Positions 38,146-47,828 of a stretch of 64,000 bases of DNA are shown piece after piece. Source of the stretch: Colwellia ponticola (GTDB lineage Bacteria; Pseudomonadota; Gammaproteobacteria; Enterobacterales; Alteromonadaceae); the NCBI RefSeq assembly GCF_005885605.1, contig NZ_SZVP01000004.1, positions 62,001-126,000 of the forward strand. The letters run 5' to 3'. Below the pieces are notes generated by a model. The model saw only the letters and a program-made list of their open reading frames with translations, was not told the origin of the DNA and did not search any database. How positions within the stretch are numbered: position 1 is the first letter of the stretch; the number at the start of each line of letters is the position of its first letter. The position numbers were made by a program, and so were the translations under genes.

Positions 38146-39033
38146 TTAGTTATTAGATTGAAAAATACGCACTAATTCTGCTCGTATCCATTGCATAATA
38201 GGTCCTCCCCCCCTATCACGTCGCTTAACCGACCCCATTTCAATCAACAGCGGGTGTGCTATATTTGTTGTTGATAAAATTTTAATTTGTCCCTGATACC
38301 ACTCAGAATGAGCAACATGCTCTGGCACAATAGCCCAACCAACAGTTCGAATCACTAGTTCGGTAATTTGATAATAACTATCAATATGCCAGTGCGTTGG
38401 CGACAACGGTTTCTCGCGAATCTCACCCATGCGATCACAAATGGCTAACTGACGATGCGCAGCTAAGTCTGTGATTGTTGGCGCTTCAATACTTGATAAG
38501 GGATGATTAACCGACACAATAAGTGCATGAGTAAATTGACTAAGCAATTGATATTCTAATGTTTGCGGAAGGTCATTAAGATAATAGAACAAAATGCCAA
38601 AATCGGCTTTTCCCTCATCAACCCATTGCGCTATATCATCTTGCGAGCCATTGATAATCGTTAACTTAAACAAAGGGAACGTTGTAGAGACAGACTCAAA
38701 AAGCGCACCTAAAGCATTAATTGGTACGGCTTCATCAATAGCCAGTACTAGCGCTAACTCTTGCCCTGCAGAAACGGTTTGTGCTCTAGAGTCTAAGCGC
38801 TGACATTGCTCTAGTACTGCTAACGCTTCGACAAACATTTCTTGACCTTTCTCGGTTAAGGTCGGAGTACGGGTGCTGCGATCAAATAAAGTAAAACCTA
38901 AATCGATCTCTAAGTTATTAATGGCTGTACTCACGCGAGATTGCGCTTTGCCTAATTGCCTAGCCGCTGCTGAGAATGAGCCATACTTAACCGCTGACAC
39001 AAAAGCATTGAGCTGATCAAAGGTCCAATTCAT
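38146..39033 (-). CDS. LysR-family transcriptional regulator
   Basis: 295 residues. The N-terminal winged helix-turn-helix is complete (GSFSAAARQLGKAQSRVSTA, then INNLEIDLGFTLFDRSTR), followed by a LysR substrate-binding domain (residues about 90-290). It is divergent from the MATE transporter gene; the 138 bp between them contains a LysR-type dyad, so it probably controls that transporter and itself. Inducer unknown. Confidence 0.92.
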   Translation of the reverse strand: MNWTFDQLNAFVSAVKYGSFSAAARQLGKAQSRVSTAINNLEIDLGFTLFDRSTRTPTLTEKGQEMFVEALAVLEQCQRLDSRAQTVSAGQELALVLAIDEAVPINALGALFESVSTTFPLFKLTIINGSQDDIAQWVDEGKADFGILFYYLNDLPQTLEYQLLSQFTHALIVSVNHPLSSIEAPTITDLAAHRQLAICDRMGEIREKPLSPTHWHIDSYYQITELVIRTVGWAIVPEHVAHSEWYQGQIKILSTTNIAHPLLIEMGSVKRRDRGGGPIMQWIRAELVRIFQSNN

Positions 39034-39084
39034 TCATTCACCCCATCTAAAATTAGTAAATTTTTAGCGAATACCAAGCTATAA

Positions 39085-39103
39085 CCATCCGAATAGCGGA
39101 TGG
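39085..39103. promoter_or_regulatory. LysR-type operator between lysR and MATE genes
   Basis: CCATCCG-AATAG-CGGATGG is a perfect 7 bp dyad. Its inner part ATCCG-N5-CGGAT has the T-N11-A spacing of LysR-type boxes (T39088 to A39100). It lies 51 bp from the lysR ATG and 68 bp from the MATE ATG. Confidence 0.6.
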
Positions 39104-39171
39104 ATATTAACTTCATTCTATCTTGTTAACAACTATAATCACTGTCAACTTAACGAAACGAAACTACCATC

Positions 39172-40548
39172 ATGAGTGAGACCAACTTACAGTCGACAGA
39201 CACAGTTAAAAGTACTTTCTGGCACTACGCTATGCCATCCGTTATCGCGATGATGGTTACAGGGCTGTACCAAGTTATTGACGGCATTTTCGTTGGCCAT
39301 TATGTCGGTGTTAAAGGCTTAGCAGCAATTAATATTGCTTTCCCTGTTCTAGGTAGTTTAATGGGCTTGGGGTTAATGATTGGTATGGGTTCAGGTAGCT
39401 TACTGTCTATATTTCGCGGCGAAAAAAAAGAAGCTAATGCTCAAAAAGTCATTGCCAATAGTTTATGGCTGATACTGATATTTGCGCTGATATCTGCCAC
39501 AACATTACTCTTTATTAGTGATTCACTACTGAGCTTACAAGGCGCTAAAGACATAGTTTATGACTATGCGATGAGTTATATCACTATTTTTATTTATGGC
39601 GCAATACTAACTATAGGAGCTACTGCTCTACCCATGTTAGTGCGTAATAATAATAGCCCTTACATAGCCACTGCGTTAATGATTATTGGTGCCCTACTTA
39701 ATATTATTTTAGATTATGTATTGTTAGACCTGTACTCATTGGGCTTACCTGGCGCAGCTATCGCCACCATTATTTCTCAAAGTATTGTTATGTTATTAGC
39801 ACTAGCTTATTTTTTTACTAGTAACGCACATATACAACTTAACTGGTGTGCGTTAATGCCCGACGTTAATATTGCCAAACATTGTGTAACGCTTGGTTTG
39901 TCAGGTTTCTTTATCTATTTATATTTCGGCTTTATCATGGCCGTACATAATAAGTTATTTATGGAATACGGCGGTGCTGTACACGTTGCTGCCTTTGCTA
40001 TTGTTGGCTATTTAGCCACGCTTTATTATCTTTTTGCTGAGGGTGTTGCTAACGGTTTACAGCCGCCGGTGAGTTACTATTTTGGTAGTAATGATCATAA
40101 AAAAATTCAACAAACCGTTAACTATGCTGTAAAAATTGTTGTTTATACTGGTATCGCTATGTATCTGTTATTAGTACTCAATGACAGTTTCGTTATTGGA
40201 CTCTTTACTCGTGATGATAACGCGCTTATCGAAGCGACAGCGATGGGCATACGTTTACACTTATTTGCTGACGCATTAGATGGTTTTATCTTTATCGCCT
40301 CGGTATATTTTATGTCGGTTAACCAAAGTGGTAAAGCCATCGCTATTGCTGTTGCTAATATACTAGTGCAACTACCGTTTTTATTCTTTTTACCACAGTG
40401 GTTAGGTGTTAACGGTATATGGTTATTAGTACCGATATCGAATATATGTTTAACACTGCTCATCGCCCCACTGTTATATCGAGAAGTTAACCGATTAACT
40501 AAAACACCAACACTCATAACTACCCGAAGCATTGCCAGTTATTGCTAA
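39172..40548 (+). CDS. MATE-family efflux transporter
   Basis: A 458-residue membrane protein with about 12 hydrophobic helices in two halves. It opens with FWHYAMPSVIAMMVTGLYQV followed by IDGIFVGHYVGVKGLAAINI, typical of the MATE (NorM/DinF-like) fold; the second half starts near residue 235. Relatives exchange Na+ or H+ for cationic drugs or metabolites. Control by the divergent LysR protein is likely from the layout. Confidence 0.9.
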   Translation: MSETNLQSTDTVKSTFWHYAMPSVIAMMVTGLYQVIDGIFVGHYVGVKGLAAINIAFPVLGSLMGLGLMIGMGSGSLLSIFRGEKKEANAQKVIANSLWLILIFALISATTLLFISDSLLSLQGAKDIVYDYAMSYITIFIYGAILTIGATALPMLVRNNNSPYIATALMIIGALLNIILDYVLLDLYSLGLPGAAIATIISQSIVMLLALAYFFTSNAHIQLNWCALMPDVNIAKHCVTLGLSGFFIYLYFGFIMAVHNKLFMEYGGAVHVAAFAIVGYLATLYYLFAEGVANGLQPPVSYYFGSNDHKKIQQTVNYAVKIVVYTGIAMYLLLVLNDSFVIGLFTRDDNALIEATAMGIRLHLFADALDGFIFIASVYFMSVNQSGKAIAIAVANILVQLPFLFFLPQWLGVNGIWLLVPISNICLTLLIAPLLYREVNRLTKTPTLITTRSIASYC

Positions 40549-40752
40549 GCTCTATTAGCGCTAGGGTACTGCTTTACTTTAAGTTTAACTTTTAATTAAC
40601 GAATTTAGCCGTAGAGAAATAACTTAAAACAGCACTAAGCATTTGAAAAAAATATCGTCTTTGTAAATAATATTTGCGTTGAACCTAGTGGTTTATTTAG
40701 TTACCCTGCGCAACCTAATAGCAATAAAAAGCCACTATTTGATATAAAGAAT

Positions 40753-41334
40753 ATGAAAACAACCTTATATTTAGCTCGCCATGGACAAACGCAATGGAAC
40801 AAAGTAGGCCGTTTTCAAGGGCAACTTGATAGTAAGTTAACCCAAATAGGTCAACAACAATCTGAACAGCTTGCCTTAAAGCTCGCTAATCAAAAAATCG
40901 ACTTAATCGTTTCATCCACATTAGGACGAGCCGTTGATAGTGCGCTCATTTGCCAACAAGTATTGAATCGTCCTATTGAACAATGGTCAAAACTTATGGA
41001 GCGTGATTTAGGGCTCTGGCAAGGACAGTACATTACTGGTATTAAAGTTGATCAACACTATGATGAAATACTGCATCAATTTACTGCGCTAACACCGCCT
41101 ACTGGCGAGAGTGCCGTAAGCTGTGGAGCACGTATTTATCAAGCATTAACAACGCTGGCAAAAAATCATCTGAATAAAAGCTTGTTAGTTATTTTTCATG
41201 GTGAGGCTTTACGCTGCTTGTTAGCTACGCTAGGGAATAACTCAACGGGTAACGCTTACGAGTTATTCGACAACGGTTGCCTATTACAATTAAGTTATTT
41301 ACATAGTGACGAAAGTTTTCAGCAAATAACCTAG
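40753..41334 (+). CDS. cobC: Histidine phosphatase family protein, probable alpha-ribazole phosphatase
   Basis: 193 residues. The phosphohistidine motif LARHGQTQWNKVGRFQG is at residues 6-22, GRAVDSALIC follows, and the second active-site His is in IFHGEALRC. Histidine phosphatases are hard to tell apart, but this one is the first gene of a cluster with cbiB, cobD and bluB, which supports alpha-ribazole-5'-phosphate phosphatase. The next gene begins 13 bp later. No riboswitch is visible upstream. Confidence 0.8.
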   Translation: MKTTLYLARHGQTQWNKVGRFQGQLDSKLTQIGQQQSEQLALKLANQKIDLIVSSTLGRAVDSALICQQVLNRPIEQWSKLMERDLGLWQGQYITGIKVDQHYDEILHQFTALTPPTGESAVSCGARIYQALTTLAKNHLNKSLLVIFHGEALRCLLATLGNNSTGNAYELFDNGCLLQLSYLHSDESFQQIT

Positions 41335-41347
41335 AGTAGTAAATTTT

Positions 41348-42373
41348 ATGCCCGAGCTTACGGTAAATATAGACATGGTAAATAGCTACCAGCAAATTCT
41401 CATACTATTACCCAATTTCGCTCTTTTTATTACCTTATTATTGGCACTGTTACTTGATAAATATTTAGGTGAAGCAAAGCGTTTTCATTATTTAGTCGGC
41501 TTTGGTTGGTTAGCAAAAAAACTAGAAATGCGATTAAACCCTGTTAATAAACAGAGTAACAAAAGTACGTTAGCGGCTAAATTACGGGGAACCTTAGCTT
41601 GGAGCTTATTGGTATTACCTTTACCTCTTATCTATTTTTATCACCTTAATTACTTAAGCTGGTATTGGCAAATACTACTTGATGCTATTGTGCTTTATCT
41701 CGCTATCGGCTTAACGAGTTTAAAGCAACATGCCATGCAAGTTTACCACCCGCTCCTCAAAGGTGACTTAACAACAGCTCGTTATTTTACTGGCTATTTG
41801 GTTAGCAGAGATACCGATAAACTATCAGCGCAAGAAATGTCCAGAGCAACCATTGAGTCTATGCTGGAAAATGGTCATGATTCGGTTATCGCTTCTTTAT
41901 TTTACTATATTATAGGCGGCGCACCACTGGTGATAATACATAGGTTAGCCAATACCTTAGATGCCATGTGGGGTTATAAAAGCTCACATTTTATCCATTT
42001 TGGTTACGCCAGTGCCCGGCTTGATGACTTATTGGGGTTTGTCTCGGGTAAGTGCTGTACTTTGCTTTATGCTATACAAGGCGTAAGACAAGGTCATTGC
42101 CTTAACGCTATTCGCAATGCTTACTGGCAAGGTAATCAATATAAAAGTCATAATGGCGGCTGGGTAATGGCTGCTGGCGCTACGGTGATGAATAGGGCAC
42201 TAGGTGGCCGGGCGTTTTATCACGGAAAAATGCTCAATTCACTCACCTTAGGCTGTGGTAGTGCTGTAACGAGTAAAGATATCCCAAAAAGTTTAACTGT
42301 GGTCAAACGTGCCTGCATCATATTAGTGACTATCGTCTTTGTTTTTCAGCTCACGCTTTATTTAACTTATTAA
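41348..42373 (+). CDS. cbiB: Adenosylcobinamide-phosphate synthase, CbiB/CobD family
   Basis: A 341-residue membrane protein that joins aminopropanol phosphate to adenosylcobyrate. LLLDKYLGEAKRFHYLVGFGWLAK matches the conserved N-terminal region, and YLVSRDTDKLSAQEMSRATIESMLEN (given here only as a landmark near residue 155; key residues SRDT and ES-x-x-EN) is the family signature. At least four hydrophobic segments. It comes second in the cobC-cbiB-cobD-bluB run. Confidence 0.88.
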   Translation: MPELTVNIDMVNSYQQILILLPNFALFITLLLALLLDKYLGEAKRFHYLVGFGWLAKKLEMRLNPVNKQSNKSTLAAKLRGTLAWSLLVLPLPLIYFYHLNYLSWYWQILLDAIVLYLAIGLTSLKQHAMQVYHPLLKGDLTTARYFTGYLVSRDTDKLSAQEMSRATIESMLENGHDSVIASLFYYIIGGAPLVIIHRLANTLDAMWGYKSSHFIHFGYASARLDDLLGFVSGKCCTLLYAIQGVRQGHCLNAIRNAYWQGNQYKSHNGGWVMAAGATVMNRALGGRAFYHGKMLNSLTLGCGSAVTSKDIPKSLTVVKRACIILVTIVFVFQLTLYLTY

Positions 42374-42380
42374 CTTTAAT

Positions 42381-42402
42381 GACATATGACATATGACATA
42401 TG
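42381..42402 (+). repeat. 7 bp tandem repeat (GACATAT)3 at the cobD start region
   Basis: GACATAT occurs three times in a row plus G. Each copy makes an ATATG, so several ATG triplets crowd the region ahead of the chosen cobD start; the ATG at 42393 is in frame. Confidence 0.85.
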
Positions 42403-42416
42403 TGCACAGGAATCAT

Positions 42417-43526
42417 ATGACTTTACTTCATGGCGGCCAGTTAGAGCAAATTGCCCAGCAATATAATATCCCACTTGATCACTGGCTCGATGTATCAACG
42501 GGTATTGCGCCCATTAGCTACCCTATTCCGGCTTTACCGGTTAATATATGGCAACGATTACCGCAAAAAAGCCCTGAACTTATCGCAGCGGCTAAACAAT
42601 ATTACCAGTGCTCGCAGCTGATAATAACCAATGGTAGTCAGGCCATTATTAAAGCTTTACCGACATTATATCGTCAAAAAAATGTTTTAGGTAATGATGT
42701 CTACTTGCCTGAGCGCGGCTATAAAGAGCATGCTCATGCATGGCAGCTGGCGGGTTACACTGTACACTTTTATCAAACGCTGCTGCCTGAAATGAATGAT
42801 TTATTGCCCAATAGCGTTTTGGTGATCATTAATCCTAATAATCCAACGGGACAGTTTTTTAATAAGCGGGTTATTGATAAATACCAACAGCAATTAAAGC
42901 GTTTGAATGGTTTACTGGTACTCGATGAAGCTTTTATTGATGTTATGCCAGATAATGAATCGTATTGTAGCAATATTGCTAGGGGCATTGATGATAAAAA
43001 TACGACACAAAATTTCACTCAAATAGGCAATAGCCATTGTTTGGTATTACGCTCCTTTGGCAAGTTTTTTGGCTTAGCCGGCATTCGTATTGGCTTTTTA
43101 GTCGCTGATAGTTTTTGGTGTCAAGCGTTTGAAAGTGTCTTAGGACCATGGCAAGTAAATGGTCCTGCACAAGTTATTGCCGAGCATGCCCTAAAAGACA
43201 CCCAATGGCAGCAAACGCAAAAAGAAACATTACATCAACTTAAAGTGGCGCAAGCACTCATGTTTGCGCAAGTATTTCCAAACACGGTATTACAAAGCTC
43301 TCATGGCTGTGACTTATTTATTACCTTACATTTTCATCATCAAGAGACAGCCAAAAAGCTTTATCATTTACTGTGCCAACAAGGCGTTTATTGTCGGTTA
43401 TCTGACGAGCAAGACACCTTAAGGTTTGGTATCACTACGCAAGCGTTATTACCGCGCCTAGCAGCGGCCTGTGAGCAAGCGTGTAAACTATTACTTACCC
43501 CAATAAAATCAGTAACAACTTTATGA
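42417..43526 (+). CDS. cobD: Threonine-phosphate decarboxylase
   Basis: A 369-residue PLP enzyme of fold type I that makes aminopropanol phosphate for CbiB. LLHGGQLEQIAQQYNIPLDHWL is the start expected for CobD; INPNNPTGQFF, LVLDEAFIDV and LRSFGKFFGLAGIRIGFLV carry the PLP-binding Asn, Asp, Lys and Arg. ATG 42417 is chosen because AGGA lies 6 bases upstream; the in-frame ATG at 42393 sits in a tandem repeat. The stop overlaps the bluB start by 4 bp. Confidence 0.92.
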   Translation: MTLLHGGQLEQIAQQYNIPLDHWLDVSTGIAPISYPIPALPVNIWQRLPQKSPELIAAAKQYYQCSQLIITNGSQAIIKALPTLYRQKNVLGNDVYLPERGYKEHAHAWQLAGYTVHFYQTLLPEMNDLLPNSVLVIINPNNPTGQFFNKRVIDKYQQQLKRLNGLLVLDEAFIDVMPDNESYCSNIARGIDDKNTTQNFTQIGNSHCLVLRSFGKFFGLAGIRIGFLVADSFWCQAFESVLGPWQVNGPAQVIAEHALKDTQWQQTQKETLHQLKVAQALMFAQVFPNTVLQSSHGCDLFITLHFHHQETAKKLYHLLCQQGVYCRLSDEQDTLRFGITTQALLPRLAAACEQACKLLLTPIKSVTTL

Positions 43527-44206
43527 ATAAACATTTTACCCAAGCTGATGTTGCATTGCTTGAAGAGGTATTAAGGCTTAGGCGCGACGTTAGAGGAAAT
43601 CGCTTTATTGACACGCCAGTGTCCCCGGCAACGGTTAATAAACTCATTGATGCCGCATTATACGCGCCTTCGGTTGGTTATTCTCAACCGTGGCAATTTG
43701 TTATTATACGTGATGAAAACATCAAACAAGACGTTTACAACTCTTTCTTAACTGTTAATCACTATTCAAGTAAATTGTTCTCTCAACAAAAACAAGTGGA
43801 TTATAAGGCATTAAAATTAGAAGGTATTAGAGAAGCGCCCGTTAACATTGCTGTTTTATATAAGCCAAGTGATACACCTGTGTTAGGGCAAAGCTCAATG
43901 AAGGATATGGGCCGTTTTAGCGTAGTTTGTGCCATTCAAAATTTATGGTTGATGGCACGTTCGCTAAATATTGGTGTCGGTTGGGTCAGTATTATTGAAC
44001 CTGAAGTCGTGAAAAAAATAGTGAATGCACCCAGTAATACCGAGTTAATTGGTTATTTATGCATTGGTTATGTGGATGAGTTTTTAGACGAGCCAGAATT
44101 AAAAAGTAAAGGTTGGCAAACACAGAAAAAACGAGAAGAAGTTGTCTTTTATGAGCAGCTACCTTCTTGCCCAACTAACACCAAAGTTAACGTTAACGAT
44201 GAATGA
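43523..44206 (+). CDS. bluB: 5,6-dimethylbenzimidazole synthase
   Basis: 227 residues, nitroreductase-like. BluB breaks down reduced FMN with oxygen to give dimethylbenzimidazole, the lower ligand of B12. RRDVRGNRFIDTPVSPATV, YAPSVGYSQPWQFVII and NIGVGWVSI are typical. The ATGA overlap with cobD implies translational coupling. It allows aerobic completion of salvaged corrinoids with the organism's own lower base. Confidence 0.94.
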   Translation: MNKHFTQADVALLEEVLRLRRDVRGNRFIDTPVSPATVNKLIDAALYAPSVGYSQPWQFVIIRDENIKQDVYNSFLTVNHYSSKLFSQQKQVDYKALKLEGIREAPVNIAVLYKPSDTPVLGQSSMKDMGRFSVVCAIQNLWLMARSLNIGVGWVSIIEPEVVKKIVNAPSNTELIGYLCIGYVDEFLDEPELKSKGWQTQKKREEVVFYEQLPSCPTNTKVNVNDE

Positions 44207-44376
44207 GAGAAGGCGGATCGCATTTGCCAGCATAACGATTCGCTACCATTAACTCCTGTCTATAAGCTTTTACCTTTCCCTTAAGATTATACTGATTACT
44301 GTGATGTTTGACCTTTGACGTTTTTTCACCCATTGTACCGTCATAAAAAGTGTACTGTCAGCAAACTTAATAACTA

Positions 44377-44413
44377 AAAAGGCCATTAACACTTTCATGT
44401 TAATGGCCTTGTA
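44377..44413. terminator. Terminator between bluB and fdx
   Basis: AAAAGGCCATTAACA-CTTTCA-TGTTAATGGCCTT: a perfect 12-13 bp stem between the convergent genes; the A-run on its left gives a T-run for the isc operon on the minus strand. Confidence 0.85.
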
Positions 44414-44438
44414 AACTTTGTTAATTTAACGAAATAAA

Positions 44439-44777
44439 TTAATGGTTTTCAGAAACCATATTGACAGTGTATTTAGGAATATCAACCACTAAGTCTTCAT
44501 CACCGACGATTGATTGACAACTCAGGCGCGATTCAGGCTCTAAACCCCAGGCTTTATCAAGCATATCTTCTTCAAGTTCATCACCCTCTTCAATAGAGTC
44601 AAAACCTTCACGAATGATCACATGACATGTTGTACAAGCACATACTTTTTCACAAGCATGCTCAATACCTATGTCATTTCTTAAGGCAACATTTAATACG
44701 CTTTCACCTTTTTCGGCGTCAACGACTGCGCCATCTGGGCATAATTCTTCATTGGGTAAAAATATAATTTTTGGCAT
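44439..44777 (-). CDS. fdx: ISC-system [2Fe-2S] ferredoxin
   Basis: 112 residues. Supplies electrons for iron-sulfur cluster assembly on IscU. The ligand motif is ACEKVCACTTC (C-x5-C-x2-C within it) with the fourth Cys in LSCQSIV. It closes the isc operon; the small iscX gene that follows in E. coli is not seen here. Start at ATG 44777 (MPKIIFLPN). Confidence 0.96.
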   Translation of the reverse strand: MPKIIFLPNEELCPDGAVVDAEKGESVLNVALRNDIGIEHACEKVCACTTCHVIIREGFDSIEEGDELEEDMLDKAWGLEPESRLSCQSIVGDEDLVVDIPKYTVNMVSENH

Positions 44778-44868
44778 GTTATTTATTCTCTGCTTGCAAG
44801 GCTTTCGCCTAACCTAAATACTGTTTATGTATTATCTCATGTTACCTTTAAAGGTCATGAAAAGATGT

Positions 44869-46731
44869 TTAAATTTTATCAACTGCTTGACCAGCAAGCG
44901 CTTGGCTAATTGAACTATCCATACGGCGCTCAGCAAATATATCGGTACTATCACTTATTGCTTTAAGAGCCTGTTCAATCGCTTTAATATCATCTCCTTG
45001 GCTTACGTCGCTAAGTGACTTAATAGTGCTTTCAATCGCTAGTATCTCTTCACTATTGAGTAATCGGCTATCAGCAACTAATGCTGCTTTTACAGACTCT
45101 ATCACGCGAACAGCTTCAACTTGTTGCTCTTTTAACATACGTGCTTGCATATCATCTGCTGCATTACTCATAGAATCTTTGATCATCTGGCTAATTTGAC
45201 TGTCATCAAGACCAAATGAAGGCTTAACTTCAATACTTGACTCTACTCCTGACGATTTTTCCATCGCTGAGACAGAAAGTAAACCGTCTGCATCAACTTT
45301 AAAGGTTACTCGAATATGAGCCGCACCTGCTGTCATCGCGGGAATGCCACGCAATTCAAAACGCGCAAGTGAACGACAATCATCGACTAATTCACGCTCA
45401 CCTTGCAAGACGTGTACGGCCATTGCCGTTTGCCCATCTTTAAAGGTAGTAAACTCTTGTGCTTTAGCGACGGGGATTGTGGTATTACGTGCAATAACTT
45501 TTTCGACTAACCCCCCCATGGTTTCTAAACCAAGCGATAAGGGTAAAACATCAAGTAATAACATGTCACTATCAGGTTTATTACCCGCTAAAATATCTGC
45601 TTGAATAGCAGCGCCAATAGCGACCACTTTATCAGGATCAATAGAGGTTAATGGTTTTTTATTAAAGTGTTTTTCTACTTCACTACGCACTAAAGGTACG
45701 CGGGTAGAGCCACCCACCATAACGACTTCAATAACCTCATCAACGCTAATACTAGCGTCTTTTAAACTACGACGACAAGCACGTAAGGTTTTATTAACTA
45801 AACCTGTAATAAGTTCATTAAATTGCGCTTTGCTGATGCGTTGTTGCCATGGCTGATCATTATCAAGCGTGATAGTAATATCAGCATACTCATGATCAGT
45901 TAACTGCTCTTTGGCAAAACACGCTTTTTGCATTAATTGTCTTTCTAATGAGGGTGATAAAGGTCTTACTAAACCTGCTTGTGCGATAATATAATCGACT
46001 AAAACAACATCAAAATCATCACCACCCAGGGCAGAATCTCCGCCTGTGGAGAGTACTTCAAAAACACCTTTATTTAAACGTAAAATAGAAATATCAAAAG
46101 TACCACCACCTAAATCATAAACAGCAATAACACCTTCTTGACCTGAATCTAACCCGTAAGCTACCGCAGCGGCTGTTGGCTCATTTAATAAGCGTAAGAC
46201 GTTAATACCTGCTATTTTTGCGGCATCTTTAGTACTTTGTCTTTGAGCATCGTCAAAGTGCGCTGGTACAGTAATAACAACACCGGTGAGCTCGCCACCT
46301 AAGGTCGCTTCTGCGCGATGGTTTAAGCTTTTTAATATTTCAGCTGCTACTTGTACTGGGTTAACAGCGCCTTGGCGTGTCATAATTTCGGGGTGATTTT
46401 CATCACCACAAAACTGGTATGGCAATGACGGGTATTTACTTTTAATATCGGCCAGTGAACGACCTATTAATCGTTTGGCAGAAGTAATGGTATTGGACGC
46501 ATCGTCAATGCTAAACGCTTGAGCAGCGTAGCCTACTACCTTGTTATCAGCCTGATAACTAACCACAGAGGGTAATATATCACGCCCTTGTTCGTCAGCG
46601 AGAGTACGCGGATCACCGCTTTGTACGCTTGCGATCAATGAATTGGTAGTGCCAAGATCAATACCGGCAGCTAATCTGTGTTCATGAGGAACGGTACTCT
46701 GACCGGGTTCTGCAATTTGTAATAAAGCCAT
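44869..46731 (-). CDS. hscA: Fe-S assembly chaperone HscA
   Basis: A 620-residue specialised Hsp70 that releases clusters from IscU. ATPase domain starts [16 protein letters not shown]; phosphate loops [14 protein letters not shown] and [13 protein letters not shown] follow; the linker [18 protein letters not shown] leads to the substrate domain, which binds the LPPVK motif of IscU. A full-length protein between hscB and fdx. Confidence 0.97.
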   Translation of the reverse strand: MALLQIAEPGQSTVPHEHRLAAGIDLGTTNSLIASVQSGDPRTLADEQGRDILPSVVSYQADNKVVGYAAQAFSIDDASNTITSAKRLIGRSLADIKSKYPSLPYQFCGDENHPEIMTRQGAVNPVQVAAEILKSLNHRAEATLGGELTGVVITVPAHFDDAQRQSTKDAAKIAGINVLRLLNEPTAAAVAYGLDSGQEGVIAVYDLGGGTFDISILRLNKGVFEVLSTGGDSALGGDDFDVVLVDYIIAQAGLVRPLSPSLERQLMQKACFAKEQLTDHEYADITITLDNDQPWQQRISKAQFNELITGLVNKTLRACRRSLKDASISVDEVIEVVMVGGSTRVPLVRSEVEKHFNKKPLTSIDPDKVVAIGAAIQADILAGNKPDSDMLLLDVLPLSLGLETMGGLVEKVIARNTTIPVAKAQEFTTFKDGQTAMAVHVLQGERELVDDCRSLARFELRGIPAMTAGAAHIRVTFKVDADGLLSVSAMEKSSGVESSIEVKPSFGLDDSQISQMIKDSMSNAADDMQARMLKEQQVEAVRVIESVKAALVADSRLLNSEEILAIESTIKSLSDVSQGDDIKAIEQALKAISDSTDIFAERRMDSSISQALAGQAVDKI

Positions 46732-46809
46732 GATTGTTAATTCAGTAATTTAAGTTAATGTTTAGGTAAAGTACTTAAGTGCTTGCTTAGTAATTATTGA
46801 CTAGTTTTG

Positions 46810-47337
46810 CTAGTCATCAAACAAGCTATCTTCAAGACGATCCACTTCAATATTTAGCTTTTGATAAAATTTTAATTTACGTAAATTATCACACGCAGCA
46901 CTATTTGATGCTGCAGTATTTTCAATTATTTGTGCTCTCATCATTTGAGAAAGCTGTAAATATTCACTCGATAATACATTTTGTACTTCAAGCAAGGCAG
47001 CATCAACATCACCAGAAGATTTAACATCTTCAAGCATTTCTCGTAGTTCCATTTGATGCATTAAAAAGCTGGTATCACCAAAAGTATGTTGCTCGTTTGG
47101 CATATCAATACCACGCTCAATAAGTATATATTCAGCCCGTAGTAATGGATTTTTTAAGGTTTGATAAGCATCATTAATATGTGCAGATTTTTGCACGGCA
47201 ATGCGTTGGTCTTGTTCTGAGGCGTGAACAAACTTGTCGGGATGTACAGACTTTTGCAATGTTTGGTAACTAGAAGAAAGTTGCTGTATGTCGACATCGA
47301 AGGAAGCTTCGATACCAAATAGTTGGAAGTAATTCAA
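46810..47337 (-). CDS. hscB: Fe-S assembly co-chaperone HscB
   Basis: 175 residues: N-terminal J domain (MNYFQLFGIEASFDVD, with HPD in SVHPDKFVH) and a C-terminal three-helix domain that binds IscU and stimulates HscA. It is 78 bp upstream of hscA and follows a 156 bp gap after iscA that holds a large inverted repeat. Confidence 0.95.
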   Translation of the reverse strand: MNYFQLFGIEASFDVDIQQLSSSYQTLQKSVHPDKFVHASEQDQRIAVQKSAHINDAYQTLKNPLLRAEYILIERGIDMPNEQHTFGDTSFLMHQMELREMLEDVKSSGDVDAALLEVQNVLSSEYLQLSQMMRAQIIENTAASNSAACDNLRKLKFYQKLNIEVDRLEDSLFDD

Positions 47338-47374
47338 AATGAATCTTCTCTAATTTAATAGGAACAAATACATT

Positions 47375-47490
47375 TGTTGTTTATCTCAACGTTGTTTTAT
47401 TCAGCTGCTAGGAAGAAGCGCGGAGTTGACGCTAGTCAATAAGCACTTCTAACAACTGAGCTGTTTAAAACAACAATGAGATAAATAGAC
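47375..47490 (-). repeat. Long imperfect inverted repeat between iscA and hscB
   Basis: The left arm (about 47381-47407, TTATCTCAACGTTGTTTTA then TTCAGCT) and the right arm (about 47461-47487, AGCTGTTTAAAACAACAA then TGAGATAA) are complementary apart from a few mismatches. The enclosed bases can pair further (GGAAGAAGCGC with GCACTTCTAA). This would form a large stem-loop within the isc transcript. It also contains GAGTTGACGCTAGTCAATA, seen in near-identical form at 21610. Confidence 0.6.
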
Positions 47491-47493
47491 AAA

Positions 47494-47817
47494 TTAAACG
47501 TTAAACGACTCACCACACCCACACTCACCTTTGGCGTTAGGGTTGGTAAATTTAAAGCCTTCATTCAAGCCTTCTTTAGTAAAGTCGAGTTCAATGCCGT
47601 CAAGGTAAACCAAGCTTTTCGCATCGATGATGATATTCACATTGTCAATAGAGAACAATTCATCATCCTCATTTAACTCATCAACAAATTCAAGTACATA
47701 AGCTAAACCTGAACAACCGGTGGTTTTAATGCCTAAGCGAAGCCCAAGCCCTTTGCCACGGTTTTTCATAAAAGATTGTACACGTTCAGCTGCTGCAGGT
47801 GTCATGGTTACAGACAT
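47494..47817 (-). CDS. iscA: Iron-sulfur assembly protein IscA
   Basis: A 107-residue A-type carrier. The three cluster-binding Cys are in [13 protein letters not shown] and the C-terminal ECGCGESF. It begins [13 protein letters not shown] and sits 11 bp after iscU in the conserved order. Confidence 0.96.
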   Translation of the reverse strand: MSVTMTPAAAERVQSFMKNRGKGLGLRLGIKTTGCSGLAYVLEFVDELNEDDELFSIDNVNIIIDAKSLVYLDGIELDFTKEGLNEGFKFTNPNAKGECGCGESFNV

Positions 47818-47828
47818 TGCTTTCTCCG

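Noticed and set aside
40143..40532. 129-codon frame opposite the MATE gene
   Set aside because: Antisense shadow of hydrophobic helices; no independent start signal.
44207..44376. Possible iscX gene after fdx
   Set aside because: No frame on the minus strand here resembles IscX; the region is non-coding.
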